DNA from: Ignavibacteriales bacterium
GTDB taxonomy: Bacteria; Bacteroidota; Ignavibacteria; Ignavibacteriales; Melioribacteraceae
Length of the DNA stretch: 64,000 nucleotides
Direction of reading: 5' to 3'
Assembly: GCA_016177735.1 (NCBI GenBank)
Contig: JACOUS010000010.1
Span: 62,001-126,000, forward strand
Position 1 is the first letter of the stretch. Each line of letters begins with the position of its first letter. Below the pieces are notes generated by a model. That model was given only the letters and a program-made list of their open reading frames with translations. It did no database searches and was not told where the DNA came from. The translations under genes and the position numbers were made by a program. This document shows, in pieces, positions 9,792-17,547 of this stretch.

Positions 9792-12014
9792 TTACTCTAA
9801 TTTTGCTCGCTTCAGTCTCAAAGAATTTGTGACAACGGAAACGGAACTAAGCGACATTGCAAGTGCCGCAATCATTGGATTAAGCAGACCGAATGCCGCA
9901 AGCGGTATTAGTACAGTGTTATAAATGAATGCCCAAAATAAATTCTGTTTGATTGTACTCAAAGTTGCGTTCGAAAGTTTTACAGCTTTTGATACACCGC
10001 TCAAATTGCCTTGCACTAAAGTGATTTGTGCTGTTTCAATTGCAACATCGGTACCGGTTCCAATTGCAATGCCGAGATCTGCTTGAGCAAGTGCCGGTGC
10101 ATCGTTAATTCCATCGCCAACCATTGCGACAATTTCTCCGCTCTGCTGATAACGTTGAACAATCATTGCTTTGTCTTCGGGATAAACTTCCGCTTTAAAT
10201 TCTTCGATACCGATTTGTTGAGCAATTGTTTCCGCCGCAATTTTATTATCGCCGGTAAGCATAACTGTTTTGATATTCATTCCGTTTAATTTAGCAATTG
10301 CCTCGGATGCATTGGGCTTGAGCTGATCTTCGATTGCAATAACTCCTTTTAGTTCAGATTCGATTGCAGCAAAGATAACCGTCTTTCCTTTGCTCGATAA
10401 ATTCTGAAACAGCTCATCGACAATTTCTGTTTTGATCGAAAATTCTTTCATGAAATTTTTATTTCCGATCACCAAAATTTTTCCGTCAACAATTCCTGTT
10501 ATTCCCGATCCGGAATAACTCATAAAAGTTTCCGGCTCGGATAATTTTATGTTCACGGACTTTGCCCGCTCAACAATTGCCAATGCGAGCGGGTGTTCGG
10601 ATTTCGATTCGAGTGACGCAGACAATCTCAACAATTCATTCTCATCGGCACCGAATGAATGAACGGAAGTAACCGCCGGCTTGCCTAGTGTAATCGTTCC
10701 GGTTTTATCAAAAATTATTGTTTTGATTTTGTGTGCGATCTCGATGCTCTCGCCGTTTCGAATTAGTATTCCGTTTTGTGCACCCAAACCGGTTCCTACC
10801 ATTATTGCTGTTGGTGTTGCAAGCCCCAACGCACACGGGCAAGCAATAATTAACACGGCTACAAAATTTATAAGTGCTGTATTGAATGAATGATCCGGGG
10901 AAAAAATAATCCAGCCGATGAAAGTAATTACAGCAAGCAGAATAACAACCGGCACAAAAATTCCGGCAATCTTATCAACCAATTTTTGAATCGGCGGCTT
11001 TGTTGCTTGTGCATGTTCCACAAGTTTTATGATTTGACCGAGAACGGAATTATCTCCGGTTTCGGTTACTCTAAAATTGAATGTGCCGTTTTTATTAATT
11101 GTTCCGCCGATAATTTTTGAGTCGATTGTTTTTTCAACCGGAATACTTTCGCCGGTCAACATTGATTCATCAACTGCAGAGTTCCCCGAAATAATTATTC
11201 CGTCTGCTGGAATTTTTTCGCCGGGTTTAATAACAACAACATCGCCGGTTTTTAATGCCGCAATCGGGATTTGTTTTTCTTTATCATTAACAATTATAAT
11301 TGCCGTTTTTGGTTTTAGCTCAAGAAGCTTTTTGATAGCGCCTTTTGTTTTTCTTTTGGCGTTGTGTTCCAAAACTCTGCCCATCAAAATGAGTGTGATA
11401 ATAACAGCGGCAGTTTCGAAATACACATGCGGCTCTGTATTTCCATCGAGAATAAAATCGGGAAAGAGAGTAACAAGCACGCTGTATCCGTAAGCTGCAC
11501 CGGTTCCGATTGCAACAAGCGAATTCATTTCTGCGGAAAAATGTTTCAGGTTTGTCCAGAATATTTTAAAGAACCTTCTTCCCGAAATAAAAATTGCCGG
11601 CGTAGTTAGTACAAGCAGAATTTTTCTTGTTTCATCGTGTGTAAAAGACCAGACTAAATGGAAGAAATGATAATCCATCAGCATGCTGATTAAAAAAATC
11701 GGGATTGTTAAAACAAGTGCAAATAGGAATTCTTTTTTCAGTGTGATGTAAGATTCGTCGATTTCGTCATGTTGGTGTTCTTCATGATTTTTTTTATCGC
11801 TGCTGTCAACCTTCAATTCGTAACCGTGATCATGTATGGCTTTTGCAATTTCGTTAAGATCAACATTTTCATTATCTGTTTCAAAGGAGACTTTTTCGGT
11901 TGCAAGATTTACGCTTACATTTTTAACGCCGTCAAACTTGCCGATTATTTTTTCGACGCGAGTTACACAGCTCGCACAAGTCATTCCTTCTACCGGTATA
12001 TCGTAGTTTTTCAT
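9792..12014 (-). CDS. copA: copper-translocating P1B-type ATPase
   Basis: A 740-residue Cu(I)-exporting ATPase. One N-terminal heavy-metal-associated domain has GMTCASC at residues 10-16. Then come eight expected membrane helices, the TGES actuator motif (LTGESIPVEK), the CPC metal-site motif in IACPCALGLATP (about 391-393), phosphorylation site DKTGT (about 435), SEHPLA in the nucleotide domain and GDGINDAPALAQAD (about 631). An H/D-rich spacer (DKKNHEEHQHDEIDE) after the HMA may also bind metal. It is last in the minus-strand order regulator, copZ, copA, with a 5-base gap after copZ, and removes cytosolic copper handed over by CopZ. Confidence 0.95.
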   Translation of the reverse strand: MKNYDIPVEGMTCASCVTRVEKIIGKFDGVKNVSVNLATEKVSFETDNENVDLNEIAKAIHDHGYELKVDSSDKKNHEEHQHDEIDESYITLKKEFLFALVLTIPIFLISMLMDYHFFHLVWSFTHDETRKILLVLTTPAIFISGRRFFKIFWTNLKHFSAEMNSLVAIGTGAAYGYSVLVTLFPDFILDGNTEPHVYFETAAVIITLILMGRVLEHNAKRKTKGAIKKLLELKPKTAIIIVNDKEKQIPIAALKTGDVVVIKPGEKIPADGIIISGNSAVDESMLTGESIPVEKTIDSKIIGGTINKNGTFNFRVTETGDNSVLGQIIKLVEHAQATKPPIQKLVDKIAGIFVPVVILLAVITFIGWIIFSPDHSFNTALINFVAVLIIACPCALGLATPTAIMVGTGLGAQNGILIRNGESIEIAHKIKTIIFDKTGTITLGKPAVTSVHSFGADENELLRLSASLESKSEHPLALAIVERAKSVNIKLSEPETFMSYSGSGITGIVDGKILVIGNKNFMKEFSIKTEIVDELFQNLSSKGKTVIFAAIESELKGVIAIEDQLKPNASEAIAKLNGMNIKTVMLTGDNKIAAETIAQQIGIEEFKAEVYPEDKAMIVQRYQQSGEIVAMVGDGINDAPALAQADLGIAIGTGTDVAIETAQITLVQGNLSGVSKAVKLSNATLSTIKQNLFWAFIYNTVLIPLAAFGLLNPMIAALAMSLSSVSVVTNSLRLKRAKLE

Positions 12015-12019
12015 TTCGG

Positions 12020-12220
12020 TTACTTTCTAATTTTGTATCCGGCTTCTTCAATTGCTTTTTCTATTTGTTCGGTTTTTACTTTTGAGTCGTCAAAATTTAC
12101 CGAAGCAGAACCGATTTGTACGTTGAACGATTCCAATTCTAATTTGGATAATTCTTTTTTAACAGCCATAACACAGTGGTTGCAGCTCATTCCGTCGATC
12201 TGAAATTCTTTGGTAGTCAT
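12020..12220 (-). CDS. copZ: CopZ-like copper chaperone (single HMA domain)
   Basis: A 66-residue HMA domain protein with the metal-binding GMSCNHC motif near the N-terminus (Met-x-Cys-x-x-Cys) and the beta-alpha-beta-beta-alpha-beta pattern ending in AIEEAGYKIRK. AGGAAGAAAAAA precedes the start on the minus strand. It is immediately upstream of copA, so it probably carries Cu(I) to that pump. Alternative metals (Hg, Zn) cannot be excluded, but the CopA partner favours copper. Confidence 0.88.
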   Translation of the reverse strand: MTTKEFQIDGMSCNHCVMAVKKELSKLELESFNVQIGSASVNFDDSKVKTEQIEKAIEEAGYKIRK

Positions 12221-12336
12221 TTTTTTCTTCCTGAATTTTTATTAATTGACACACGTAAAAATAGTATGCCGGAAAAATTATCTGTTATATAATTTTGAAA
12301 ATTTGTTACAGAATATTTTGTTGGTAGAAGGTGAGT

Positions 12337-12930
12337 TTATGAAAGTTTGTCTATCGGTCTGCGCATATTTTGTGTAATGTTTTTAAACTCGCTTGCAGAA
12401 AAACCGGTTATTTTTTTGAATTGATTTGACAAATGCTGAACACTGCTGTAGCCGAGTTTGTATGCGATTTCGCTTAAAGTCAGCTCGCCGTATTTCAAAA
12501 ATTCTTTTGCGCGTTCAATCTTCTGAATGATTATGTATTGTTCAATCGTTATGCTTTCCAACGATGAAAAAAGTGTGCTCATGTAACGGTAATCCAAACC
12601 GATTTCTTTTTCCAACAGTTTCGAAAAATTTTTTGACACACTTAAAAATTCTTCATTGCCGTAAATAGTCTCTATAATAATATTCTTAACTTTTTCTATG
12701 ATTTTTACTTTCTTGTCTTCGATTAATTCGAACCCGTTCTGCTCTAACATTTCTCTGATTATCTCAAGGGTCTCTTTGTTTATTATTGATTCGGTTTCAA
12801 CTTCGCCGAGCGAAATTTTTTTAATAACGATGCTGAGCTTTTCCAATTCTTCTTTAACAACTCTTATGCAGCGATTGCACACCATATTTTTAATATACAA
12901 ATGGTTCATTGCATCGAAGTAATTTTTCAT
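12337..12930 (-). CDS. HMA-AraC fusion regulator of the copper operon
   Basis: A 197-residue protein. Residues about 9-60 look like a degenerate heavy-metal-associated domain with M-V-C-N-R-C at the metal-loop position, and the last ~100 residues are an AraC-type double helix-turn-helix (LSEIAYKLGYSSVQHLSNQFKKITGF). It is the first gene of the minus-strand set with copZ and copA, so copper-sensing transcription control of that set is the natural inference. The annotated ATG gives the N-terminus MKNYFDAMNHLYIKN; the second methionine (12909) is an equally plausible start because the conserved part begins there. The gap to copZ (116 bases) may hold an operator or internal promoter. Confidence 0.85.
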   Translation of the reverse strand: MKNYFDAMNHLYIKNMVCNRCIRVVKEELEKLSIVIKKISLGEVETESIINKETLEIIREMLEQNGFELIEDKKVKIIEKVKNIIIETIYGNEEFLSVSKNFSKLLEKEIGLDYRYMSTLFSSLESITIEQYIIIQKIERAKEFLKYGELTLSEIAYKLGYSSVQHLSNQFKKITGFSASEFKNITQNMRRPIDKLS

Positions 12931-12967
12931 AAATAAATTTGTTTGTTATGAAGAGGAGCAAATATTT

Positions 12968-13525
12968 TTACTCTTTCACGTTGAGTGTAAACATATCGTT
13001 ATCTTCATCATCGGAGTATTTGTCGATAACATCATCGCCGAGAGTACCAAGTTTTTTTTCTTCGGGCGGTTTGGCATCTATTTTCTTTTTTGGTTTACGG
13101 ATATCTTTTTCTTGTTCCGGTTTTCCGGGTGTAAGATTTTTTACGATTTCGATTCTATCGCCGCCGGGCTTGGGTTTTTCTTTTCTATCTGAGCTGTGAT
13201 GCGAATCTTTTCTTTTTGATTCTGACTTATGATGATGATCTTTCCGTCTTTCAACATTTTCTTTACGCTGTTGAGGAACAAGAATTTGTTCTTTTTGAAT
13301 TGGATTTTCTTGCGGATGATAATGAATAGGCTTTGTAATTCGTTGTACTACTTTTTTTACGGATTCTTCCGCTCGAATCACGGGGTTTGCAAGTCGTTGT
13401 GCCGGAGTTTCAACCAAGCCGTTCTTCTGGCGGATTTTATATATTGTATATGAAATTACAATTGTGAAAAAAGCCAGAACGATTACAATTTGCAATACTG
13501 TGTATATGATTGGTACTAATTCCAT
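12968..13525 (-). CDS. single-pass membrane protein with long charged tail, paralogue A
   Basis: No known family recognised. 185 residues: an extracytoplasmic-looking N-terminus MELVPIIYTVLQ leading into one membrane helix (about 7-29), then a strongly basic and histidine-rich, probably disordered tail, and an acidic end (YSDDEDNDMF). The start at 13525 (ATG) is chosen over the TTG at 13552 because its N-terminus MELVPIIYT matches that of the neighbouring gene product (MSLVPIIYT). A second shared block is RIEIVKNLT. It lies 66 bases after the paralogue on the same strand and so is probably co-transcribed with it. Function unknown; anchoring or scaffolding at the inner membrane is a guess. Confidence 0.75.
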   Translation of the reverse strand: MELVPIIYTVLQIVIVLAFFTIVISYTIYKIRQKNGLVETPAQRLANPVIRAEESVKKVVQRITKPIHYHPQENPIQKEQILVPQQRKENVERRKDHHHKSESKRKDSHHSSDRKEKPKPGGDRIEIVKNLTPGKPEQEKDIRKPKKKIDAKPPEEKKLGTLGDDVIDKYSDDEDNDMFTLNVKE

Positions 13526-13591
13526 AAACACAAAATAAAAAAAATAAATCAATCAAAACAATTTAGTACTGTAAACATTCTGCCAAATAAG

Positions 13592-14197
13592 TTATATACT
13601 TTTGGCGATTGGCGGGGCAACTATTGCATAGAGATCGCAGTCGTCTGCAGAATCTTCATAGAAATTCAAGATGTTCAAATGCGATAACTCTTGCGAATAT
13701 GGATTGCTGTTTCGGGCATTTATTTCTGAAGTAATTCTCTTCGGCTGATTCCTTTCGGTTAGATTCATAATTTCAATTCGAGTTCTGGTCATCTGATTTC
13801 TGTTAACAACTTTAATGTTTGTTGTTCCGTAATTGTTTCGTTCCTCTTCGCGAAAATTTCTTTGGGGGTTATTTTTTCTATAACCTCGTTCTTCTTGTCC
13901 AAAATAATTAGAAGGAACAATTACCGGATTATGGTTTCTTCTTTCCCGGTCGTAGATTGTTTCTTTTTTCTCGGTATAGTTTGCGCTCTGATTTGGATAA
14001 TTGTAAACAGCTTGTGTTTGATGATTTATTATTGGTTTTGGCGCAGAATAAATATTTAACTGGTTTCTTTTCACTTCTTCAATTACCGGATTATTTTTTA
14101 CCCGAGCTTTGAATGAAATATACGAAATGAGTAGAACGAACATTAAGAAACCAAAGAAGATTATTAAGCTTGTATATATAATAGGAACCAGAGACAT
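13592..14197 (-). CDS. single-pass membrane protein with disordered tail, paralogue B
   Basis: No known family recognised. 201 residues: N-terminus MSLVPIIYTSLIIFFGF and one membrane helix (about 6-29), then an Asn/Arg/Gln/Glu-rich low-complexity tail. It shares three blocks with the next gene product: LVPIIYT at the N-terminus, RIEIMNLT in the tail and an acidic Tyr-containing stretch near the C-terminus (YEDSADDCDLY). AAGGAAAA lies before the ATG on the minus strand. It is divergent from the HU gene, with 255 bases between them. Confidence 0.78.
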   Translation of the reverse strand: MSLVPIIYTSLIIFFGFLMFVLLISYISFKARVKNNPVIEEVKRNQLNIYSAPKPIINHQTQAVYNYPNQSANYTEKKETIYDRERRNHNPVIVPSNYFGQEERGYRKNNPQRNFREEERNNYGTTNIKVVNRNQMTRTRIEIMNLTERNQPKRITSEINARNSNPYSQELSHLNILNFYEDSADDCDLYAIVAPPIAKSI

Positions 14198-14452
14198 TTT
14201 CGTTTTCCTTTTTATGACATATTTTTTTACTCAAATGCTGTACCAAATAGTATTTCACGATTTTTATTCGAAAAGGTACTTCCCCGCGATCAATTTCCTT
14301 TGAAATGTACTATTACGAAACAGAAGGAATGATAATATGTATCATAAAAGTAGTGTTGCCGTAAGTCCTTATAGAATTGGATATTAATAGAAGTTTTGAT
14401 ATTTTTTGCCGCTGATTTTTTGACAGTATCAGAAAAACGAGGAAAGAATAAA

Positions 14453-14749
14453 ATGACCAAAGCCGATATAGTTGAAAAAGTTGCACTTGGTACCGGACTT
14501 ACTAAATTGGAAACCGAGGCAATTATAGAAGGTTTTTTGAATACCGTAATACATGCACTACGGGAAGGCAGAGGAATAGAAATTAGAGGGTTTGGCAGCT
14601 ATAAAGTTAAGAAGAAGAAAGCTCGCAATGCCCGTAATCCGCGTACCGGTGAAAAGGTTTTTGTTGCAGAGCATTATGTTCCGGTTTTTAAATTCTCAAA
14701 AGATTTTAAAACTGCTGTAGATTCCGGATTAAAGGAGAACGTTTCCTAA
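14453..14749 (+). CDS. HU/IHF-family nucleoid DNA-binding protein
   Basis: 98 residues from ATG 14453, supported by GAGGAAAG upstream; an in-frame upstream extension adds 19 atypical residues and is rejected. The sequence has the HU fold: helix pair MTKADIVEKVALGTGLTKLE, then the DNA-bending arm GFGSYKVKKKKARNARNPRTG with the conserved Asn-Pro that intercalates in DNA, and a C-terminal helix. It binds DNA non-specifically or at bent sites as a dimer. Its stop overlaps the next ATG (TAATG), coupling it to the zinc-ribbon/TPR gene. Confidence 0.93.
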   Translation: MTKADIVEKVALGTGLTKLETEAIIEGFLNTVIHALREGRGIEIRGFGSYKVKKKKARNARNPRTGEKVFVAEHYVPVFKFSKDFKTAVDSGLKENVS

Positions 14750-15516
14750 TGTCTTTAGAGAAAGACAAAAATATTTGTTCAGTTTGCGGCGAAGTTGTTG
14801 ATGTAAACGATAAATTCTGTTCTTCTTGCGGTTCTGTAATTAACAGCAAAAATATTACCGAAACCGTTACGAAAGCGAATGACCGGCAATCTGCAAAAGT
14901 GAAAACGATTTCAGAAAAAAAAATAAAAGCTAACACAAAAGAAACGGGCGAAAAAAATCAGGTAAAAAAATTATCGGGTACTAAATTATTATATATCTCG
15001 TTCTTTCTAATTTTTGTGCTGGCGGTAATACTTTATTCTTCGGGAGTTTTTGATCAACCGTCAGAGCCGTCTTCTTCGCAAGAGGTAAGCAGTTTTCACG
15101 GTGGAGTTGATTTGCAGAACCTTCAGAGAATCAATGATTTGGAAAACGAGTTGAAACAAAATCCCGATCAGAAAAAACTTTTGGAACTTGCACATTTATT
15201 AAACGATTCCGGTTTCAAAGAGAAAGCAATTGAAAAGTATAAAGATTATTTGAAAAACGATTCTAAGAATCCTGATGTACTTGTTGACATGGGAGTTTGT
15301 TATTATGATTTGGGCAAATATGAAGAAGCAGTTAAACAAATGAAAGAAGCCTTGAAACATAAACCCGATCACCAAATAGCTCATCTTAATTTGGGAGTTA
15401 TCTCAATTGCGAACGGCAAAAATGATGAAGCAGTTGTGTGGTGGAAAAAAACAGTTTCGATAAATCCGAATTCTGATATAGCAAAAAGAGCACAAGAATT
15501 AATTAATTCACATTAA
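14749..15516 (+). CDS. zinc-ribbon, transmembrane, TPR-repeat protein
   Basis: 255 residues in three parts: an N-terminal zinc ribbon (CSVCGE then CSSCGS, about residues 10-30), a basic linker with one membrane helix (LLYISFFLIFVLAVILYSSG, about 80-100), and a C-terminal TPR pair (PDVLVDMGVCYYDLGKYEEA then HQIAHLNLGVISIANGKNDEA) with flanking helices. The topology suggests a cytosolic zinc ribbon and a periplasmic TPR scaffold. TPR proteins of this layout often assemble envelope complexes; no specific partner is visible. It is coupled to HU by a one-base overlap. Confidence 0.85.
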   Translation: MSLEKDKNICSVCGEVVDVNDKFCSSCGSVINSKNITETVTKANDRQSAKVKTISEKKIKANTKETGEKNQVKKLSGTKLLYISFFLIFVLAVILYSSGVFDQPSEPSSSQEVSSFHGGVDLQNLQRINDLENELKQNPDQKKLLELAHLLNDSGFKEKAIEKYKDYLKNDSKNPDVLVDMGVCYYDLGKYEEAVKQMKEALKHKPDHQIAHLNLGVISIANGKNDEAVVWWKKTVSINPNSDIAKRAQELINSH

Positions 15517-15535
15517 TCTTAATCGGAGGTAGTAA

Positions 15536-15631
15536 ATGCCTTGCGGCAGAAAAAGAAAACGCCATAAAATGGCAACTCATAAGCGGAAGAAACGCTTGAG
15601 AAAGAACAGACATAAAAAGAAATTGAGATAA
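15536..15631 (+). CDS. AURKAIP1/COX24-domain tiny basic protein (31 aa)
   Basis: A 31-residue ORF of which more than half is Lys or Arg, beginning MPCGRKRKRHKMATHKRKKR. It matches the recurrent MPSGKKRKRHK-type protein seen in Bacteroidota relatives, annotated as AURKAIP1/COX24-domain and related to mitochondrial ribosomal protein mS38; ribosome association is therefore likely, from family knowledge only. GGAGGT lies six bases before the ATG, a strong translation signal. It sits 19 bases after the TPR gene and 30 bases before tRNA-Thr, which fits a translation-related transcript. Confidence 0.88.
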   Translation: MPCGRKRKRHKMATHKRKKRLRKNRHKKKLR

Positions 15632-15661
15632 CGATCTTTTAGAATATCAGTTCTTTGAAAA

Positions 15662-15734
15662 GCCACCTTAGCTCAGCTGGTAGAGCAGCGCATTCGTAAT
15701 GCGCGGGTCGGGAGTTCAAGTCTCCCAGGTGGCT
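15662..15734 (+). tRNA. tRNA-Thr (anticodon CGT)
   Basis: A 73-nt cloverleaf: acceptor stem GCCACCT / AGGTGGC with discriminator T, D-arm with AGCTCAGCTGGTAGAGC, anticodon stem GCGCA / TGCGC enclosing TTCGTAA (anticodon CGT at 15695-15697), and T-arm GGGAGTTCAAGTCTCCC. No 3' CCA is encoded. Confidence 0.96.
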
Positions 15735-16100
15735 CTATAGTTTTTGAGTTTTTCAAAAATCTGTTTTTAATTCACTTCGACAAATTTCTCCACCAAAAAC
15801 TTTCCCACGAAAAATTGTTTGAACAACTTCCGGCTGAAATTATTTATTGTAATGCGCGGGTCGGGGACACTGCCTTGTCATCGCTTTGGGAAAATTCTCC
15901 ACATAATTTTTTACCCGAAATAATTTTTTTCTCAAAGTTTGATTTTCCCTTATTATTCTAATATCAGACCTTTTGGAAATCCTTTTCATATTTCAAAAAA
16001 AGAAAAAACTAATTCATTCCCATACGCTTAATATTTCCTCCAAGGGAAATATTAAATAGCTCACTTCATAGAAAAAACTCAATTTTTTAGGAAAAAAATC
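15735..16100. other. intergenic region between tRNA-Thr and mraZ promoter
   Basis: No convincing ORF. It holds a 17-nt exact copy of part of tRNA-Thr at 15849-15865 and an 11-bp inverted repeat at 16028-16055 (TTAATATTTCC with GGAAATATTAA, 6-nt loop). That inverted repeat lies about 45 bases upstream of the mraZ -35 box and lacks a T-run, so it may be an operator or an old terminator. Confidence 0.6.
15849..15865 (+). repeat. 17-nt duplicate of the tRNA-Thr anticodon/variable region
   Basis: GTAATGCGCGGGTCGGG here is identical to 15696-15712 inside tRNA-Thr. Flanking bases do not continue the match and no cloverleaf can be formed, so this is a fragment and not a second tRNA. Confidence 0.8.
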
Positions 16101-16130
16101 TTGACAATCCCATAACAAATCAGTTATTTT
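16101..16130 (+). promoter_or_regulatory. sigma70-like promoter of the dcw cluster
   Basis: TTGACA at 16101-16106 and TATTTT at 16125-16130 with an 18-bp spacer, 49 bases before the mraZ start. The same hexamers recur before the TonB receptor gene with a 17-bp spacer. Confidence 0.65.
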
Positions 16131-16139
16131 GCAATCAAG

Positions 16140-16174
16140 TGGGGGAAAGTGTTGAATAATCCCAAATAGTGGGG
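16140..16174. promoter_or_regulatory. phased array of MraZ-type boxes
   Basis: Pentamers at exact 10-base intervals: TGGGG (16140), TGTTG (16150), TCCCA (16160, the reverse complement of TGGGA) and TGGGG (16170), ending four bases before the mraZ ATG. In E. coli, MraZ represses its own operon through TGGGN repeats separated by 5 bases; the same spacing here supports autoregulation. One box is inverted and one degenerate. Confidence 0.6.
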
Positions 16175-16178
16175 ACAT

Positions 16179-16628
16179 ATGTTTTTAGGCAGTTTCAAAT
16201 ACTCGGTAGATGCAAAAGGAAGAATCAGCATTCCTTCGAAATTCAGGAAGTATGTGAACGAAGCCGCTAACGAAACGTTTATAATGACACGGGGAATTGT
16301 TCAGTGCATCGATATATATCCGCATGATTTCTGGAAAGAAGAAGTTCTTGTTCGCGTAAACCAACTTGATGATTTTGATGCCGATGAATCTTCTTTCAAA
16401 AGAATGCTTTTGGAATTGGCAGCTGAAGACAAACTTGATTCTCAGTCGAGACTGCTCATCCCAAAAAATCTTTTGGAATTTGCCGGCATCGATAAAGAAG
16501 TTTTAATACTCGGACAGAACAAAAAAATTGAAATCTGGAACGCGGAGATTTATGAAGCACATAAGAAAGAAAACTCAAAACCATTTGCAGAAATTGCTAA
16601 ACAGGTAATGCAGAAAAAAACGAAATGA
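16179..16628 (+). CDS. mraZ: transcriptional regulator MraZ
   Basis: 149 residues with two SpoVT/AbrB-like swapped-hairpin modules, each carrying the D-x-x-x-R signature (DAKGR near residue 9; DSQSR near 90). MraZ forms a ring that binds repeats before its own gene and controls the dcw operon. It is first in the cluster, follows a promoter and phased TGGGN boxes, and its stop overlaps rsmH by four bases (ATGA). Size and position are typical. Confidence 0.95.
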   Translation: MFLGSFKYSVDAKGRISIPSKFRKYVNEAANETFIMTRGIVQCIDIYPHDFWKEEVLVRVNQLDDFDADESSFKRMLLELAAEDKLDSQSRLLIPKNLLEFAGIDKEVLILGQNKKIEIWNAEIYEAHKKENSKPFAEIAKQVMQKKTK

Positions 16629-17545
16629 ATCAACATGTGCCGGTTCTCTTAAAAGAGAGCGTTGATTTATTAATAACAAGCAAAGAGGGTGTTTACTTTG
16701 ACGGCACTGCGGGATTCGGCGGTCATTCAAAAGAAATTCTAAAAAATCTTGGCAAAAAAGGAAGACTAATTGCGACAGATAAAGATCCGGATGCTTTTAA
16801 ATTTTGCAAAGAACATTTCGAAGACGATAAACGATTTACGATTTACAATACCGGTTTTACAGATATATCAACAATTCTTAAAATTGAGTTCATTGAAAAA
16901 CTTGACGGCATCTTTGTAGATCTAGGGGTTTCTTCCTATCAACTCGATAACATTCAATCGGGGTTCACTTTTAGAGAAGACGCACCCCTTGATCTAAGGA
17001 TGAATAAAAACATTGGAGTACCGGCTTCGCATGTGTTGAACACTTTTGATGCCAAAGAAATTGCCGATATACTTTTCAAATATGGAGAAGAAAAAAATTC
17101 CAGACAGATCGCCAAAAGAATTGTTGAAGAACGGAAGAACACAAAATTTGCTACAACTTTTCAGTTGAGAGCCATAATAGAAAAGATGGTACCCGAAAGA
17201 TTTCACACGAAAACATTATCGAGAGTATTTCAGGCATTAAGAATTTTTGTGAACAATGAATTGGAAGAGTTACAGCAGTTTTTAGATAAGTCTGTTGATT
17301 TAATTAACACCGGCGGAAGAATTGTCGTGTTAGCATATCACTCGCTTGAAGACAGAATAGTAAAAGAAAAATTCAGGTACGAAGCTTTGAAATGTGTTTG
17401 TCCGCCGGAAATACCTATATGTGTCTGCGGCAAAGTACAAAAATTAAAATTGATTACAACAAAACCCATCGTGCCGGGTGAAGAAGAAATTATTAATAAT
17501 AAAAGAGCACGAAGCGCAAAACTTAGAACGGCTGAAAGAGTTTGA
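16625..17545 (+). CDS. rsmH: 16S rRNA m4C1402 methyltransferase RsmH
   Basis: 306 residues. The N-terminus NQHVPVLLKESVDLL and the SAM motif FDGTAGFGGHSKEIL are diagnostic, with GIFVDLGVSSYQLD and the C-terminal NKRARSAKLRTAER. It methylates N4 of C1402 in 16S rRNA. It overlaps mraZ by four bases; ftsL starts three bases after its stop. Confidence 0.97.
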   Translation: MNQHVPVLLKESVDLLITSKEGVYFDGTAGFGGHSKEILKNLGKKGRLIATDKDPDAFKFCKEHFEDDKRFTIYNTGFTDISTILKIEFIEKLDGIFVDLGVSSYQLDNIQSGFTFREDAPLDLRMNKNIGVPASHVLNTFDAKEIADILFKYGEEKNSRQIAKRIVEERKNTKFATTFQLRAIIEKMVPERFHTKTLSRVFQALRIFVNNELEELQQFLDKSVDLINTGGRIVVLAYHSLEDRIVKEKFRYEALKCVCPPEIPICVCGKVQKLKLITTKPIVPGEEEIINNKRARSAKLRTAERV

Positions 17546-17547
17546 GA

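Noticed and set aside
15849-15900. Second tRNA gene
   Set aside because: Only 17 bases match tRNA-Thr; acceptor, D and T arms are missing.
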